Part shown: piece after piece, positions 1-8,680 of the stretch
Numbering within the stretch: the first letter of the stretch is position 1
Layout of the letters: each line of letters opens with the position of its first letter
Source: an uncultured Selenomonadaceae bacterium
GTDB taxonomy: Bacteria > Bacillota > Negativicutes > Selenomonadales > Selenomonadaceae
Direction: 5' to 3'
Length of the DNA: 64,000 bases
NCBI GenBank assembly: GCA_937902665.1
Contig: CALELM010000046.1
Span: forward strand, 1 to 64,000
The notes under the pieces: generated by a model
Told to the model about the DNA's origin: nothing
What the model saw: only the letters and a program-made list of their open reading frames with translations
The model's database searches: none
Program-made: the position numbers and the translations under genes

Positions 1-2
1 GC

Positions 3-179
3 TACCGTGGGCTTTCCACCCCGACACCGAGCATGAAGGGATCGAGCGGACTTCTTGAGATTGGCTGGAAACGTCCCATTTCCGAAAAGAACCCTGTAGC
101 GATTGACGTAAACCTCACGGGCTACGCAGGAAAGAAGCGGGGAGTCTCTGCCAATGTAGGACTTAACTGGGCATTCTAA
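3..179 (+). CDS. C-terminal end of an autotransporter outer-membrane beta-barrel protein (partial)
   Basis: Only the last 58 codons are in the window; the gene begins upstream. The peptide alternates polar and hydrophobic residues like the last strands of an outer-membrane barrel (segments LLEIGWKRP, VDVNLTGYAGKKRG and SANVGLNWAF) and ends on a phenylalanine, the usual C-terminal signal for barrel insertion by the BAM complex. Autotransporters carry a 12-strand barrel of this kind at the C-terminus, so the missing N-terminal part is probably a surface passenger. The final strands resemble that family, but no passenger is visible, so another barrel protein cannot be excluded. A strong terminator follows. 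Confidence 0.7.
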   Translation, partial: YRGLSTPTPSMKGSSGLLEIGWKRPISEKNPVAIDVNLTGYAGKKRGVSANVGLNWAF

Positions 180-200
180 ACATACGGAACAAACGAAAAA

Positions 201-235
201 ACCGTCTGGCGAGATTTCTCGCCAGACGGTTTTTG
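201..235. terminator. Rho-independent terminator, bidirectional
   Basis: A perfect 13-bp stem (201-213 with 218-230) with a 4-nt loop is flanked by A and T runs on its two sides. It can end both the autotransporter transcript (+) and the convergent AAA ATPase transcript (-). Confidence 0.9.
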
Positions 236-272
236 TGCAATCGAAGGGAAGCCTGTTTTCGTTCCTTCGTAG

Positions 273-3047
273 TTATGCAGGACTTGAGGGGCTTCCTGTT
301 TTGGGAGATCCATTGATGTCCTCTGCTTCAATCGTGGTCAATACATCCGTTTCGATGGAGAGGAGATCCGGCGTGGTTTCCATCAGGCGGTAGCGCTGTG
401 CCTGTATGGAGGAGGTAACGATATTTCGCATGGTGCGCGCATTGCCGAAATAAGGATCCTTCTTTTCTTCTGCAAGAATTTCCTTCAGGTGTGCTTCGGC
501 AGCTTCTGTCATGTGGTAATGCTTGGCTGCGTACATGTGGTGCGCAATCTCAATAAGCTCCTCGATGGAATAGTCGGTAAAGGTAAGGATATTGGGGAAA
601 CGGGATTTCAGGCCGGAGTTGGCACTCAGGAACTCCTGCATTTCCTTGGTGTATCCTGCCAGAACGACAACGATGCTGTCACGGTTGTCCTCCATCAGCT
701 TGACAAGGGTAGAGATGGCTTCCGTGCCAAAGTCGCCATTCCCTCCGGAATAGAGGGAGTATGCCTCGTCAATAAAGAGAATGCCTCCCATGGCACGCTT
801 GAAGACCTGCTCCGTCTTGATGGCTGTTTGCCCTATATAGCCTGCCACTAAGTCAGAACGGGAAACCTCAACGAGATTGTCCGTGGGTATGACACCAAGA
901 TGAAAGAGAAGCTTGGCAAGGATACGGGCGATGGTCGTTTTTCCTGTTCCTGCGCTTCCTTGGAAAATCGTGTGCATCGCTTTTTGGTCTTCCGTGGGAA
1001 GTCCCCGCTCCTTGAGCACAATGTTCATCTTGATGCTGGCATCCAAGCGGCGGATATATTCCTTGACGGAGGAAAGCCCCACGATGTCCTTTAGCTCGTT
1101 TTCCAGATGGAAATTGTCATCCCGTTGCGCAGAAACGGGGATATCCGCTGGGAGAAGTGTCAGCAAATCTTCCTTGGAAAGGTTTTCCTCCTTGCTGAGG
1201 CGCATGGCCTGCTGGCTGATGATGCGGTCGTAGAGATTCTTGGCAAGCCTGCCATTGCCGGCATCCTTTCCCTTGAGCTTTTTCTGCCGGCTGAGTTCCT
1301 CGGTGATGAGCTGCGTTGTTCCTTCTGTCAGTATGAACTGGTCGCGCAGGAGAAGGTTGGTCGTGATTTTTGTAAGCTCTGCGTCCGTGTAGTCTGGAAA
1401 ATCAATGCGGATAGGGAAACGGGAGGTGAGTCCCGGATTCATTGCCATGAATTCAGACATTTCCTGCGGATAACCGGCAAGAATGACCAGAGAATCCTCC
1501 GGATGCTCGTTGATAAGCTGGAGGAGGGTTGCCACGGCTTCCTGTCCCGTGTCCCCGGAGCCTCCGCTGTGAAGGGCGTACGCTTCATCAATGAAGAGAA
1601 TGCCGCCAAGGGACTCCTCGAAGATTTTTCGTACCTTGAGGGCAGTCCCTCCGATATAAGGGTCGATAAGCCCATCCCTTCCTGTCTCGATGATGTTTTT
1701 TGTTTTGAGAAGTCCCATTTCGTAGAGAACCTCTGCAAAGAGGGAGGCAATCATCGTCTTTCCGCTGCCGGAATTTCCGCAGAATACCATGTTCATGGAT
1801 TTTGGCGTGGAGGTAAAGATTCCTGCCAAACGGCGTTTTTCCTGTACCTTGAGCAAGCGGTACTGCTCAAGCAGGAGCTTTTTGACAGGTTCCAGACCGA
1901 TGATGCTGTCAAAGACATGCTTCATGCTTTCCTCGGAATCCAAGCGGTAGGTCAGATCCTCCGGCTGCAGGCAGTTTCTTTCGATGGGAAGAAAGCGAAT
2001 GGCACGTTGGTAGCATTTGTGCAGGGTATGACGAATTTGTTCCAGTTCGTTGCTTTCTTGGGGGAGAGGCTGGAAGGGACTGTTGATGGAAAGAACGGCA
2101 TCCTCCTCCGTGATGGCGAAGATGCAGTTTTTGTCATTTCGATAGACGTAGACTGCCATGAGCTGTATGCTGAACTGATCGGCCTGCCGGCAGGAGAAGC
2201 AGCAGGTATACCTTCGATCGTTGAGCTTGTAGGAAAGCTGGCAGGCAAATTCCTCGTTGCTCTCAATCAGGATTCCCTGCGGGGAAATCTGCCATGTCAG
2301 CGTACCGTTCGGCCGTTCAACGGTCAAGAAGTCGCTCCAGCTGTTTTCGTCAGGACACGGAAAGTATTCTTCCTGCATAACGTGGCGGATACTGGTACAG
2401 ATGAAGTGATAGATGTTGTTTTTGTCGATGGGTTCAGGATTCTTGCTCCATGTGGAAAGAATCCGCTGGTTTCCTTGGAAATCGGCATCCTCGTGGCTTA
2501 GGAAAGTGTTATTTTTGAGGCCGATGACAGAAGAACGCTGATGGATACAGCCTTTCCCGCCGTGTTCGTAATTGAACTTGGTGATGCAGGTGAGAATATC
2601 GTTTTCCTTGCAGGAAATGCTGTTCAGGTCAAGATAGATATAGCGGTTGCAAAAGGAGAGATAGAGCCAGTCCTTGGACGGGGAGGGAAGCTTGGAACCA
2701 AACTCATGGATAAAGTCGTTGTAGATACGTCCGATGGGCGAGTCTTGGCGGAAGGTCGCAGGATGCAGGCTGAAGTCATGGTCGTGCACCGTGCCGAGGG
2801 CAGGGTTGTACTTGGCGGATTCCAGTATTTCGTAACGAAGGCTTGCTGCGCCTGCTTCCATATAGATTTTGTCATATTCCAAAAGCATATACTGCTTCTG
2901 CGATTGGCGCAGGAGTACCTGAAGCCAGCCTTCCTCGATATTGCGTTCCACGGAATCTATGTCATATTCCCAATCGAGGATGCGTTTCCAGCGATGGCTC
3001 TCCTCATACTGTATATGCGATTGCCTGTATTTTCCCATGATTCCCAT
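273..3047 (-). CDS. Double-AAA ATPase, CbxX/CfqX (SpoVK-like) family, with a large uncharacterised N-terminal region
   Basis: This 924-residue protein has two consecutive AAA+ modules of the CbxX/CfqX-SpoVK type. Module 1 has Walker A GNSGSGKT near residue 423 and Walker B GGILFIDEAYAL near 479; module 2 has GSAGTGKT near 695 and GGILFIDEAYSL near 750. Arginine-finger-like R residues follow in both (GLTSRFP, GLKSRFP). Family members include RuBisCO activase CbbX, SpoVK and the EccA ATPases of type VII secretion, all of which remodel protein partners using ATP. Residues 1-370 match no domain I recognise. Start: GGAGG stands 7 nt before the ATG at 3047. The gene is monocistronic, so context gives no partner. 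The substrate is unknown. Confidence 0.85.
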   Translation of the reverse strand: MGIMGKYRQSHIQYEESHRWKRILDWEYDIDSVERNIEEGWLQVLLRQSQKQYMLLEYDKIYMEAGAASLRYEILESAKYNPALGTVHDHDFSLHPATFRQDSPIGRIYNDFIHEFGSKLPSPSKDWLYLSFCNRYIYLDLNSISCKENDILTCITKFNYEHGGKGCIHQRSSVIGLKNNTFLSHEDADFQGNQRILSTWSKNPEPIDKNNIYHFICTSIRHVMQEEYFPCPDENSWSDFLTVERPNGTLTWQISPQGILIESNEEFACQLSYKLNDRRYTCCFSCRQADQFSIQLMAVYVYRNDKNCIFAITEEDAVLSINSPFQPLPQESNELEQIRHTLHKCYQRAIRFLPIERNCLQPEDLTYRLDSEESMKHVFDSIIGLEPVKKLLLEQYRLLKVQEKRRLAGIFTSTPKSMNMVFCGNSGSGKTMIASLFAEVLYEMGLLKTKNIIETGRDGLIDPYIGGTALKVRKIFEESLGGILFIDEAYALHSGGSGDTGQEAVATLLQLINEHPEDSLVILAGYPQEMSEFMAMNPGLTSRFPIRIDFPDYTDAELTKITTNLLLRDQFILTEGTTQLITEELSRQKKLKGKDAGNGRLAKNLYDRIISQQAMRLSKEENLSKEDLLTLLPADIPVSAQRDDNFHLENELKDIVGLSSVKEYIRRLDASIKMNIVLKERGLPTEDQKAMHTIFQGSAGTGKTTIARILAKLLFHLGVIPTDNLVEVSRSDLVAGYIGQTAIKTEQVFKRAMGGILFIDEAYSLYSGGNGDFGTEAISTLVKLMEDNRDSIVVVLAGYTKEMQEFLSANSGLKSRFPNILTFTDYSIEELIEIAHHMYAAKHYHMTEAAEAHLKEILAEEKKDPYFGNARTMRNIVTSSIQAQRYRLMETTPDLLSIETDVLTTIEAEDINGSPKTGSPSSPA

Positions 3048-3212
3048 GACATGTCCTCCATTTTCTTAAAGATGGATATACTTGAATGAATCCGTGCTTC
3101 CCTGATCATAATCTAAAGTTATTATATCGTAAATGCAAATGCTTTTTCAATGCTTATTCTGCCATAGGCAGTGGGGCGGAGTGGAGTGTTCAGAAGATTG
3201 CATGGACGTTGG

Positions 3213-3241
3213 TTGCACGTTGGTTTTGCAGCATGTATAAT
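3213..3241 (+). promoter_or_regulatory. Sigma-70-type promoter of the FAD oxidoreductase
   Basis: TTGCAC (3213-3218) and a consensus TATAAT (3236-3241) are separated by exactly 17 bp. Transcription would begin near 3248, leaving a leader of about 88 nt before the ATG at 3336. Confidence 0.7.
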
Positions 3242-3335
3242 TGATGAAAATGGAGTTTTTTGGATGGATCCTGTGCCGTCAGGATGGCACGGGATGGAAT
3301 TTCTGCCGCAAGGCAGGGCAGATAGAAGTGGGGCG

Positions 3336-4814
3336 ATGAAGATGCAGATACCGATTTCGAGAAGGGATTTTTTGAAGCTGACAGGTGTGGCGGCAGTTGG
3401 CTTGATGGCAAGCGGAGGTTTGCGAGAGGAGGAAAGGGTGCAGGCAAGCGGGCTTTCCTATGCAGGTCAGGAACTCCCGTTGCTCCTTGAGGCTGATGTC
3501 TGTATCGTGGGCGGCGGGCCTTCGGGCGTTGCTGCTGCGGTCAGTGCAGGGAAAAAGGGATGCAGGACAGTTCTCATTGAGCGTGGGATTTCGCTTGGCG
3601 GCCTGCAGACACTGGGCAATGTGATCCCGTGCATGACAACGTGGGCACCGGAAAGCGATACTCCCTTTGTTACGGATTTGAAGGAACGCTTGCTGGCGGC
3701 AGGGATTGCTTGCGTGCATGAGCATGAGGAAAGCGAGGTTGCCATTTGGACGAATCCGGAAGCCCTCAGCGTTATCTATGACGAGATGTGCGCGGATGCT
3801 GGCGTGGAGGTTCTTTATCATACCGTGCTGGTTGACATTATCAAGGAGGGGACGGAGATTTCCTGTTGTGTGGTGCAGACGATTGCCGGCTTGCGGGCAG
3901 TGAGGGCAAAGACCTTTATTGATTGCTCTGGCGATGCGATTCTTGCCCGCACGGCAGGTGTCCCGTGCGAGCGCGGTTTTGAGAAAACAGGCAAGAACCA
4001 GCCGATGTCCTTTCGCTTTGAGATGGCAGGCATTGATATCGACAGGCTCTACCAGCATGTGGCAGTGGAACTGGGGGATACTTTCTGCCTGACCAAGCCA
4101 CCATATTTTGAGATTGGCGAGGCAAGGCATCGGGCAAGGAAGTATGTTCTGGAAAAGTTCATGATGGACGGGGTTGCATCGGGAGAACTGACGGAAGCAG
4201 ATGCGGAGTACATGCAGGCGTATGTCATTATCGGAAAGCCGGGTTGTATGTCGATGAACTGTCCGGAGCTTCCTTTGGAATACAGTGCGACGGATCCGAT
4301 TTCCTACAGTCGAGGCGTGCGTGTCGGCAGGCAGATGATGCGCCGCATCAGCCAGTATTTCATCAAGCACATGCCGGGCTTTGAGCATGCATATCTTGCC
4401 AAGGAAGCCTCTATGCTTGGTGCGCGTGAATCATGGCGCATCAAGGGCAAGTTCTACATGACGGAGGACGACTATCATAACCAAAGCCGTTTTCCGGATG
4501 CAGTGGCAAGGACGGCATGGTTCATTGATGCGCATGGCGAAAAGGTCACGGAGAAGCTGCCGAAGGGGGCTTATTACGAAATCCCGTACCGTGCGCTTGT
4601 TGCAAAAGAAGTACCGAACCTCATCACGGCAGGGCGGTGCATCAGTGCAAGCTTTATCTTGCAGGCATCCATGCGAATCCAGTTGACCTGCATGAGCATC
4701 GGAGAGGCCGCTGGCATCGCGGCGGCGTGGGGACTGCGCCATCAAGTGCCTGCTGGTGAGATAGCATGGGAAAGCTTGCCCAAGAGCGAGAGAAGTTATG
4801 TGACCAGTGGTTGA
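3336..4814 (+). CDS. Tat-exported FAD-dependent oxidoreductase
   Basis: The ATG at 3336 begins a twin-arginine signal: SRRDFLK around residues 8-14, followed by a hydrophobic stretch (LTGVAAVGLMASGG). About 50 residues further on, ADVCIVGGGPSGVAAA is a Rossmann GxGxxG motif for FAD binding, and the rest of the 492-residue protein follows the FAD-dependent oxidoreductase layout (FAD_oxidored / FumB-type), including the conserved late segment RCISASFILQASMRIQLTCMSIGEAAG. The protein should fold with FAD in the cytoplasm and act in the periplasm; the substrate is not deducible. The longer frame from 3171 would bury the Tat signal inside the protein and lies partly upstream of the likely transcription start. 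The last five codons are repeated at 5895-5912, behind the decayed restriction cassette. Confidence 0.85.
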   Translation: MKMQIPISRRDFLKLTGVAAVGLMASGGLREEERVQASGLSYAGQELPLLLEADVCIVGGGPSGVAAAVSAGKKGCRTVLIERGISLGGLQTLGNVIPCMTTWAPESDTPFVTDLKERLLAAGIACVHEHEESEVAIWTNPEALSVIYDEMCADAGVEVLYHTVLVDIIKEGTEISCCVVQTIAGLRAVRAKTFIDCSGDAILARTAGVPCERGFEKTGKNQPMSFRFEMAGIDIDRLYQHVAVELGDTFCLTKPPYFEIGEARHRARKYVLEKFMMDGVASGELTEADAEYMQAYVIIGKPGCMSMNCPELPLEYSATDPISYSRGVRVGRQMMRRISQYFIKHMPGFEHAYLAKEASMLGARESWRIKGKFYMTEDDYHNQSRFPDAVARTAWFIDAHGEKVTEKLPKGAYYEIPYRALVAKEVPNLITAGRCISASFILQASMRIQLTCMSIGEAAGIAAAWGLRHQVPAGEIAWESLPKSERSYVTSG

Positions 4815-4825
4815 AGAAAGATATC
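4797..4825 (+). repeat. Left copy of a 29-bp direct repeat flanking the restriction cassette
   Basis: This stretch matches 5895-5923 at 27 of 29 positions. It spans the stop codon of the FAD oxidoreductase, so both copies encode the end YVTSG followed by a stop. Direct repeats on both sides suggest that the cassette came in by recombination or insertion with duplication of target sequence. Confidence 0.7.
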
Positions 4826-4856
4826 ATTATGTCGTGACATAGCATCTCATTATTGA

Positions 4857-5048
4857 TATAAGCCGGATGAGCTTCCCGGCAAGTCCATAAAGGAGAAGCG
4901 AGGCGGCATTGACCCTGACGACATAGCGCCTACGCTTGTTGCTATGGATGCGTCAAAACTTGGCGTAATTGATGGCACGGGCATAAGACGCTTGACCATA
5001 CGGGAGTGCCAGAGGCTGTGCGGATACCCTCATGAAATTAACAGCTAG
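4857..5048 (+). pseudogene. Remnant of a DNA (cytosine-5-)-methyltransferase, C-terminal end only
   Basis: The reading frame open from 4857 to the stop at 5046-5048 encodes about 63 residues carrying the last motifs of C5 DNA methyltransferases: APTLVAMDASK (motif IX region), then GIRRLTIRECQRLCGYP (motif X region). No start codon, SAM-binding motif or catalytic PCQ motif is present; a stop lies just upstream. The rest of the gene is gone. It overlaps the start of the restriction-enzyme remnant, as in intact NgoBV/NlaIV-type systems where methylase, nuclease and Vsr genes are neighbours. Confidence 0.75.
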
Positions 5049-5374
5049 AGAAGTATTTGACAAGCTGATAAATGACGAAAAATTCTGCACAGGAAGGCAC
5101 AATAAAATTTTTCCTTGGAAGCGTGGACATTATCGTTAAGCAACGTGATGTCGTAGGCAACATCATGCAAGAGTGGCTGGAAGGATGGCTAAAAAAGAAT
5201 GGCGTGGAGTATGCAGTAAGTGAAAATACCCAGATGCCACCGGACTTTTTCCTTGACAAGGAGAACCGCACAAAGGCTCTGCTGGAGATTAAGGCATTCG
5301 AAAAAAAGTCTGAACAGCTGTGTACACTAAAAGAACAAATGGCAAAGTATATTAACGAAACGGGCGATTTTTAA
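5032..5374 (+). pseudogene. Frameshifted and shortened NgoBV-family type II restriction endonuclease
   Basis: An ATG at 5032 opens MKLTAREVFDKLINDEKF, the usual N-terminus of this family, but the frame is lost around the A5 run at 5078-5082. Removing one base there joins it to the frame carrying SAQEGTIKFFLGSVDIIVKQ and QEWLEGWLKKNGVEY. PDFF and LLEIKAF look like the PD-(D/E)xK nuclease core. The frame then ends after only about 114 codons in total, whereas NgoBV-type nucleases are roughly twice as long, so an internal or 3' deletion is also likely. Recognition of the family rests on memory of NgoBV-like sequences; enzymes of that type cut GGNNCC. The product should be inactive. Confidence 0.7.
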
Positions 5375-5377
5375 TAA

Positions 5378-5785
5378 ATGGGTTATTTAACGAAGGAACA
5401 GCGCAGCCACATAATGAAAAGCATACATTCGCATGACACGGCTTCCGAGGTCATGCTCCGCAAGGCGCTTTGGCATCGTGGGCTGCGTTATCGCAAAAAT
5501 TACAAGGGACTGCCCGGTTCGCCAGATATTGTCCTGACACGCCAAAAAATCGCCATCTTTGTAGACGGCGATTTTTGGCACGGCAAAGGGCATCTCGACA
5601 ATCCGGGCGAACAGATTGGCACCAATAAATCCTATTGGCAGGCAAAGCTGCAACGCAATGTCGAGCGTGACAAGGAAAACAATGACGACTTGACGCAGGC
5701 AGGCTGGCTGGTGCTGCGTTTTTGGGAGTCCGAGGTCAAAAAAGATTTGGATGGGTGCATAGAAAGAATATTTGCCTACCTTTGA
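5378..5785 (+). CDS. vsr: Very short patch repair endonuclease Vsr
   Basis: This is a full-length 135-residue Vsr protein, which nicks DNA next to T:G mismatches created when 5-methylcytosine deaminates. Visible family features are the N-terminal RSHIMKSIHSHDTASE, the catalytic aspartate in GSPDIVLTRQKIAIFVDGDFWHG, the neighbouring histidine in FWHGK, and NVERDKENN. It starts 3 nt after the restriction-enzyme remnant. Vsr genes normally accompany C5-methyltransferases; here the methylase beside it is only a stump, so Vsr is either serving another methylase elsewhere or is a surviving piece of a dead cassette. Confidence 0.9.
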   Translation: MGYLTKEQRSHIMKSIHSHDTASEVMLRKALWHRGLRYRKNYKGLPGSPDIVLTRQKIAIFVDGDFWHGKGHLDNPGEQIGTNKSYWQAKLQRNVERDKENNDDLTQAGWLVLRFWESEVKKDLDGCIERIFAYL

Positions 5786-5894
5786 GCCGGCAGTTTTGTT
5801 CAAGATGATATGAACTGTCAGTTCCGTTCAATGTTCCGGATATTCCGGATTGTCGTGCGACAACAAAGACAGGCGCATGATGCAGGCATGGCGC

Positions 5895-5923
5895 TATGTA
5901 ACCAGTGGCTGAAGAAAGATATC
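5895..5923 (+). repeat. Right copy of the 29-bp direct repeat
   Basis: 27 of 29 bases match 4797-4825. Between vsr and this copy lie two perfect short inverted repeats (CCGGA-TAT-TCCGG near 5834-5850 and TTGTCG-TG-CGACAA near 5849-5863), possible relics of a mobile-element end. Confidence 0.65.
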
Positions 5924-5952
5924 TTGAAAACGGAATGGGAGCAAAACCCCAA

Positions 5953-5997
5953 AGAGCCGAGAGACTGTCGGTTTCGACAGTCTCTCGGCTCTTTTTT
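5953..5997. terminator. Strong rho-independent terminator between convergent genes
   Basis: A perfect 18-bp stem (5953-5970 with 5975-5992) and 4-nt loop is followed by six T residues on the plus strand. It directly adjoins the stop codon of the minus-strand HD-GYP gene. Confidence 0.9.
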
Positions 5998-7060
5998 ATT
6001 TGGAATTGTATTCGATGATTTTCAGCTCTGGGTGGTTATCGAGGGAAATGATTTCCGTAGAAGAAACGCTGATGATTGGACGGGCGGCAAATCCTTGCGG
6101 ATAGGCGGCGACTTTTCCGGAAAGGCCATTGTTGAGCGTGACCTGCGACCCTAAAAAGGCATCCTTGATGTGCGTTAGGACAGGAATGCAGACCATCGGT
6201 TCGAGTGTCGTGTAAAGGTGTTTTGTGATATATTCAATGGCATCGAATGGAGTCCGCTTCATGAAGCCTTCCCGTTCTGTCGTGATATTGTCATAGAGGT
6301 CTGCTATGGAAATAATGCTTGCATGGAGAGCAATGTCCTTGCCTTGCGAGCCAAACGGGAATCCGGAACCGTCCACCCGCTCATGATGCTGCATGACAGC
6401 AAGCTTGATGTTGCTTGAGATGCCCGGCATTCTTCCTAAGATCTGCTGCCCGTCCACGGTATGGCGGATATATGCCTCATAGTCCTCGCCCTTTAGCTTT
6501 GCAGGATCTTTGTGCAGGAGGTGCTGCGGCATTCTTGTTTTTCCGATATCGTGGAGAAAGCCTGCCAGCATGACCTCCTTGCGTTCCGCTTGCGGAAGCT
6601 TCATCCATTTGGCAATGACACCTGCGAGTATGGACACTCGGAGCGAATGCTGGTAAATATCATTGGCAAGATGGCTCATCTCAAAGAGATAGTCGATGGC
6701 ACCGCTGTTCTTGGAAAGTGGCGCTATGGAATCGCTGACCATGTTTTGTGCTTTCTGCACCTCAGCAGGGTTTCCGGTGCTGATCTTGTCAAAAACCTCA
6801 TGCGCCGTATTCACAACAGACTCATAATCCCGAACGAAGGTATTGCCCCGATTGAATACGGAGGAAACCGCGCGGTAAGTACGGCTCAGCTCGTAGACAT
6901 CTTTGATATAGACGACAGCGACGTTCAAGTACCGAAGTCTGGTGATATGCGCTTGCGTGAGCTTCGTATCCTCAGAGAGAATGACAATCATATCGTCATT
7001 TACCAAAGATCTCGCCAGCACCATGCCGGGCTTTAGGTCATCCACGGAAACAGCTTTCAA
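5996..7060 (-). CDS. HD-GYP domain protein, probable cyclic-di-GMP phosphodiesterase
   Basis: HD-GYP proteins hydrolyse the second messenger c-di-GMP. The protein has a DUF3391-like N-terminal region (VSVDDLKPGMVLARSL) and a C-terminal HD-GYP domain: HSLRVSILAG, FLHDIGKTRMP with the metal-binding HD near residue 170, and the HHERVDGSGFP motif near 226, so the catalytic site looks complete. Start: GGAG stands 8 nt before TTG at 7060 (MKAVSVDDLKPGM); the GTG at 7069 overlaps that ribosome site and is less likely. With the EAL protein at 9551 it is one of two c-di-GMP-degrading enzymes here, fitting a motile organism. Confidence 0.87.
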   Translation of the reverse strand: MKAVSVDDLKPGMVLARSLVNDDMIVILSEDTKLTQAHITRLRYLNVAVVYIKDVYELSRTYRAVSSVFNRGNTFVRDYESVVNTAHEVFDKISTGNPAEVQKAQNMVSDSIAPLSKNSGAIDYLFEMSHLANDIYQHSLRVSILAGVIAKWMKLPQAERKEVMLAGFLHDIGKTRMPQHLLHKDPAKLKGEDYEAYIRHTVDGQQILGRMPGISSNIKLAVMQHHERVDGSGFPFGSQGKDIALHASIISIADLYDNITTEREGFMKRTPFDAIEYITKHLYTTLEPMVCIPVLTHIKDAFLGSQVTLNNGLSGKVAAYPQGFAARPIISVSSTEIISLDNHPELKIIEYNSK

Positions 7061-7146
7061 ATTTAACACTCCAATCTTAAGAAAACACTAACTACAGATA
7101 AGGTTCGCCGTTTTTAGGGAAAAATCCTGCTTGTGCATGAAAATAA

Positions 7147-7165
7147 CTCTTTGCCTCGCAAAGAG
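7147..7165. promoter_or_regulatory. Perfect inverted repeat in the HD-GYP/hexokinase divergent region
   Basis: CTCTTTGC and GCAAAGAG are separated by 3 nt. With no T run it is unlikely to be a terminator and could be an operator for either divergent gene. A lone TATAAT at 7224-7229 without a clear -35 may be the hexokinase -10 element. Otherwise the 7061-7364 gap holds nothing recognisable. Confidence 0.35.
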
Positions 7166-7364
7166 AAAGGCTTGCACGTTATTTTTGAAAGTCCATTGGC
7201 TGGTATAAATGCAGGAAATCATGTATAATTGCAGGAAAGGACAGTAATATGCTTGGAAACGGATTGCTTAAGCCGGGTTCTTTCCTTAACCTTGTCAAAA
7301 CGGGTGAGTGGCTTTAGCTTTTCATTGTGGCATATCAACCTATTTCGTGCGAGGAGAGAACAAT

Positions 7365-8642
7365 ATGGCATTTGACAAGAAAAGGTTCGAGGAAATTATT
7401 TCTGAGTTTACGATGGGCACGGAGGAATTGCAAAGGACGGCAGAAGCATTCCAAAGGGAAATTCGCATTGGCTTGGAGGATGCAGGAAAATCTTCCCTCC
7501 AGATGCTCAGATCTTATGCTGGATTGCCCACGGGCAAGGAAACAGGAGAGTATCTTGCGCTGGACTTTGGCGGAACGAACGTGCGGGTCCTCCGTATCCG
7601 ATTGGAGGGCGGCGGCAGGTTTGAGATTGCAGGCAGGTCGGCAAGACCGCTTCGTGCGGAAGGCGAGTACGATTACATTTGCTCGGAAGCCAAAGCGGAG
7701 GAAATGTTTGATTTTCTTGCTGGGTTGATCGAGGAGGCTGTGGAAGGTGATCGGGAAAAGAAATATTTTCTCGGACATACGTTTTCCTTTCCGTCGGAGC
7801 AGACAAATCTTTACAATGCAAGGCTTATCGCATGGACCAAGGAATTTGCAACACAGGGCGTTGAGGGCAAGGTAGTCAATGACCTCTTGAAGGAGGCACT
7901 GGCAAGGAAGGGGCTGTCCAATGTCGAGCCGGTAGCTGTCATCAACGATACGGTTGCTGTCCTTCTCTCGGCTGCGTACAAGCAGGAAGGAGTCTATATC
8001 GGCTCCATTTATGCAACGGGACACAATACTTGCTACCTTGAACCTCATGCAGATGCCGAGGGCAGGGCAATGATCCTGAACCTTGAGGCAGGAGGCTTTG
8101 ACAAGGTTTCCAGAAATCGGTTTGACGAGAAGGTGGATGCATTATCAGAGCGGCCAGGGACGCAACGGTTGGAAAAAATGGTTTCCGGCCGATATATGGG
8201 AGAGCTGCTTGGCATTGCCTTGGGCAGCCTCTACGAAATGGATGAAATAGATTACGGCTTTACGAGCATTGATATGTCAGAGATGCTTCAAAGTGAAGGC
8301 TCTGTTGAGGGGATTGTCTCCAAGAAGCTGGGGAAGGTACCGGATATGGAGGAATGCAGGGCTGTTCAGTGTTTGGCACGGGTGATTGCGGAGCGTTCCG
8401 CCCGTCTTGTAGCAGCAACGTTTGTCGGCACGATGCGGCAGCTTTCTGGCGAGGAACCTATAAAAAGGCAGCATATCGCCGTAGATGGATCTGTTTACGA
8501 AAAAATGCCGGGAGTCAAGGCATGTATGGAAAGCGCCTTTCTTGAGCTTCTTGGCGAGGAAGCGGGCAAGGTGGATACAGTCTTGGATTGTGGTGGTTCT
8601 GGACTTGGCGCTGCCATTGCGGCAGTTGTTTCTAAGCAGTAA
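7365..8642 (+). CDS. Hexokinase of the classical (eukaryote-like) family
   Basis: Hexokinase phosphorylates glucose and related hexoses with ATP. This 425-residue protein shows the ATP/phosphate loop LALDFGGTNVRVLRI near residue 70, the sugar-binding segment FSFPSEQTNLYNARLIAWTK, the catalytic aspartate in VINDTVAVLL, the glycine-rich CYLEP region and the late motif DCGGSGLGAAIAAV. This is the actin-fold hexokinase family rather than ROK or the short bacterial Glk type. Start: AGGAGAG stands 7-8 nt before ATG 7365; the longer frame from 7308 has no such site. It is single-gene, followed by its own terminator. Confidence 0.87.
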   Translation: MAFDKKRFEEIISEFTMGTEELQRTAEAFQREIRIGLEDAGKSSLQMLRSYAGLPTGKETGEYLALDFGGTNVRVLRIRLEGGGRFEIAGRSARPLRAEGEYDYICSEAKAEEMFDFLAGLIEEAVEGDREKKYFLGHTFSFPSEQTNLYNARLIAWTKEFATQGVEGKVVNDLLKEALARKGLSNVEPVAVINDTVAVLLSAAYKQEGVYIGSIYATGHNTCYLEPHADAEGRAMILNLEAGGFDKVSRNRFDEKVDALSERPGTQRLEKMVSGRYMGELLGIALGSLYEMDEIDYGFTSIDMSEMLQSEGSVEGIVSKKLGKVPDMEECRAVQCLARVIAERSARLVAATFVGTMRQLSGEEPIKRQHIAVDGSVYEKMPGVKACMESAFLELLGEEAGKVDTVLDCGGSGLGAAIAAVVSKQ

Positions 8643-8680
8643 AAGCTCCATGAGGGCTGCATAGAAGTTTCTATGGCATG

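Noticed and set aside
1107..2501. A 464-codon plus-strand frame opposite the AAA ATPase
   Set aside because: Antisense to two Walker motifs on the other strand; composition follows from the codon usage of the true gene.
3171..3335. The 55-codon upstream extension of the FAD oxidoreductase
   Set aside because: It would place the twin-arginine signal inside the protein and begins upstream of the likely promoter.
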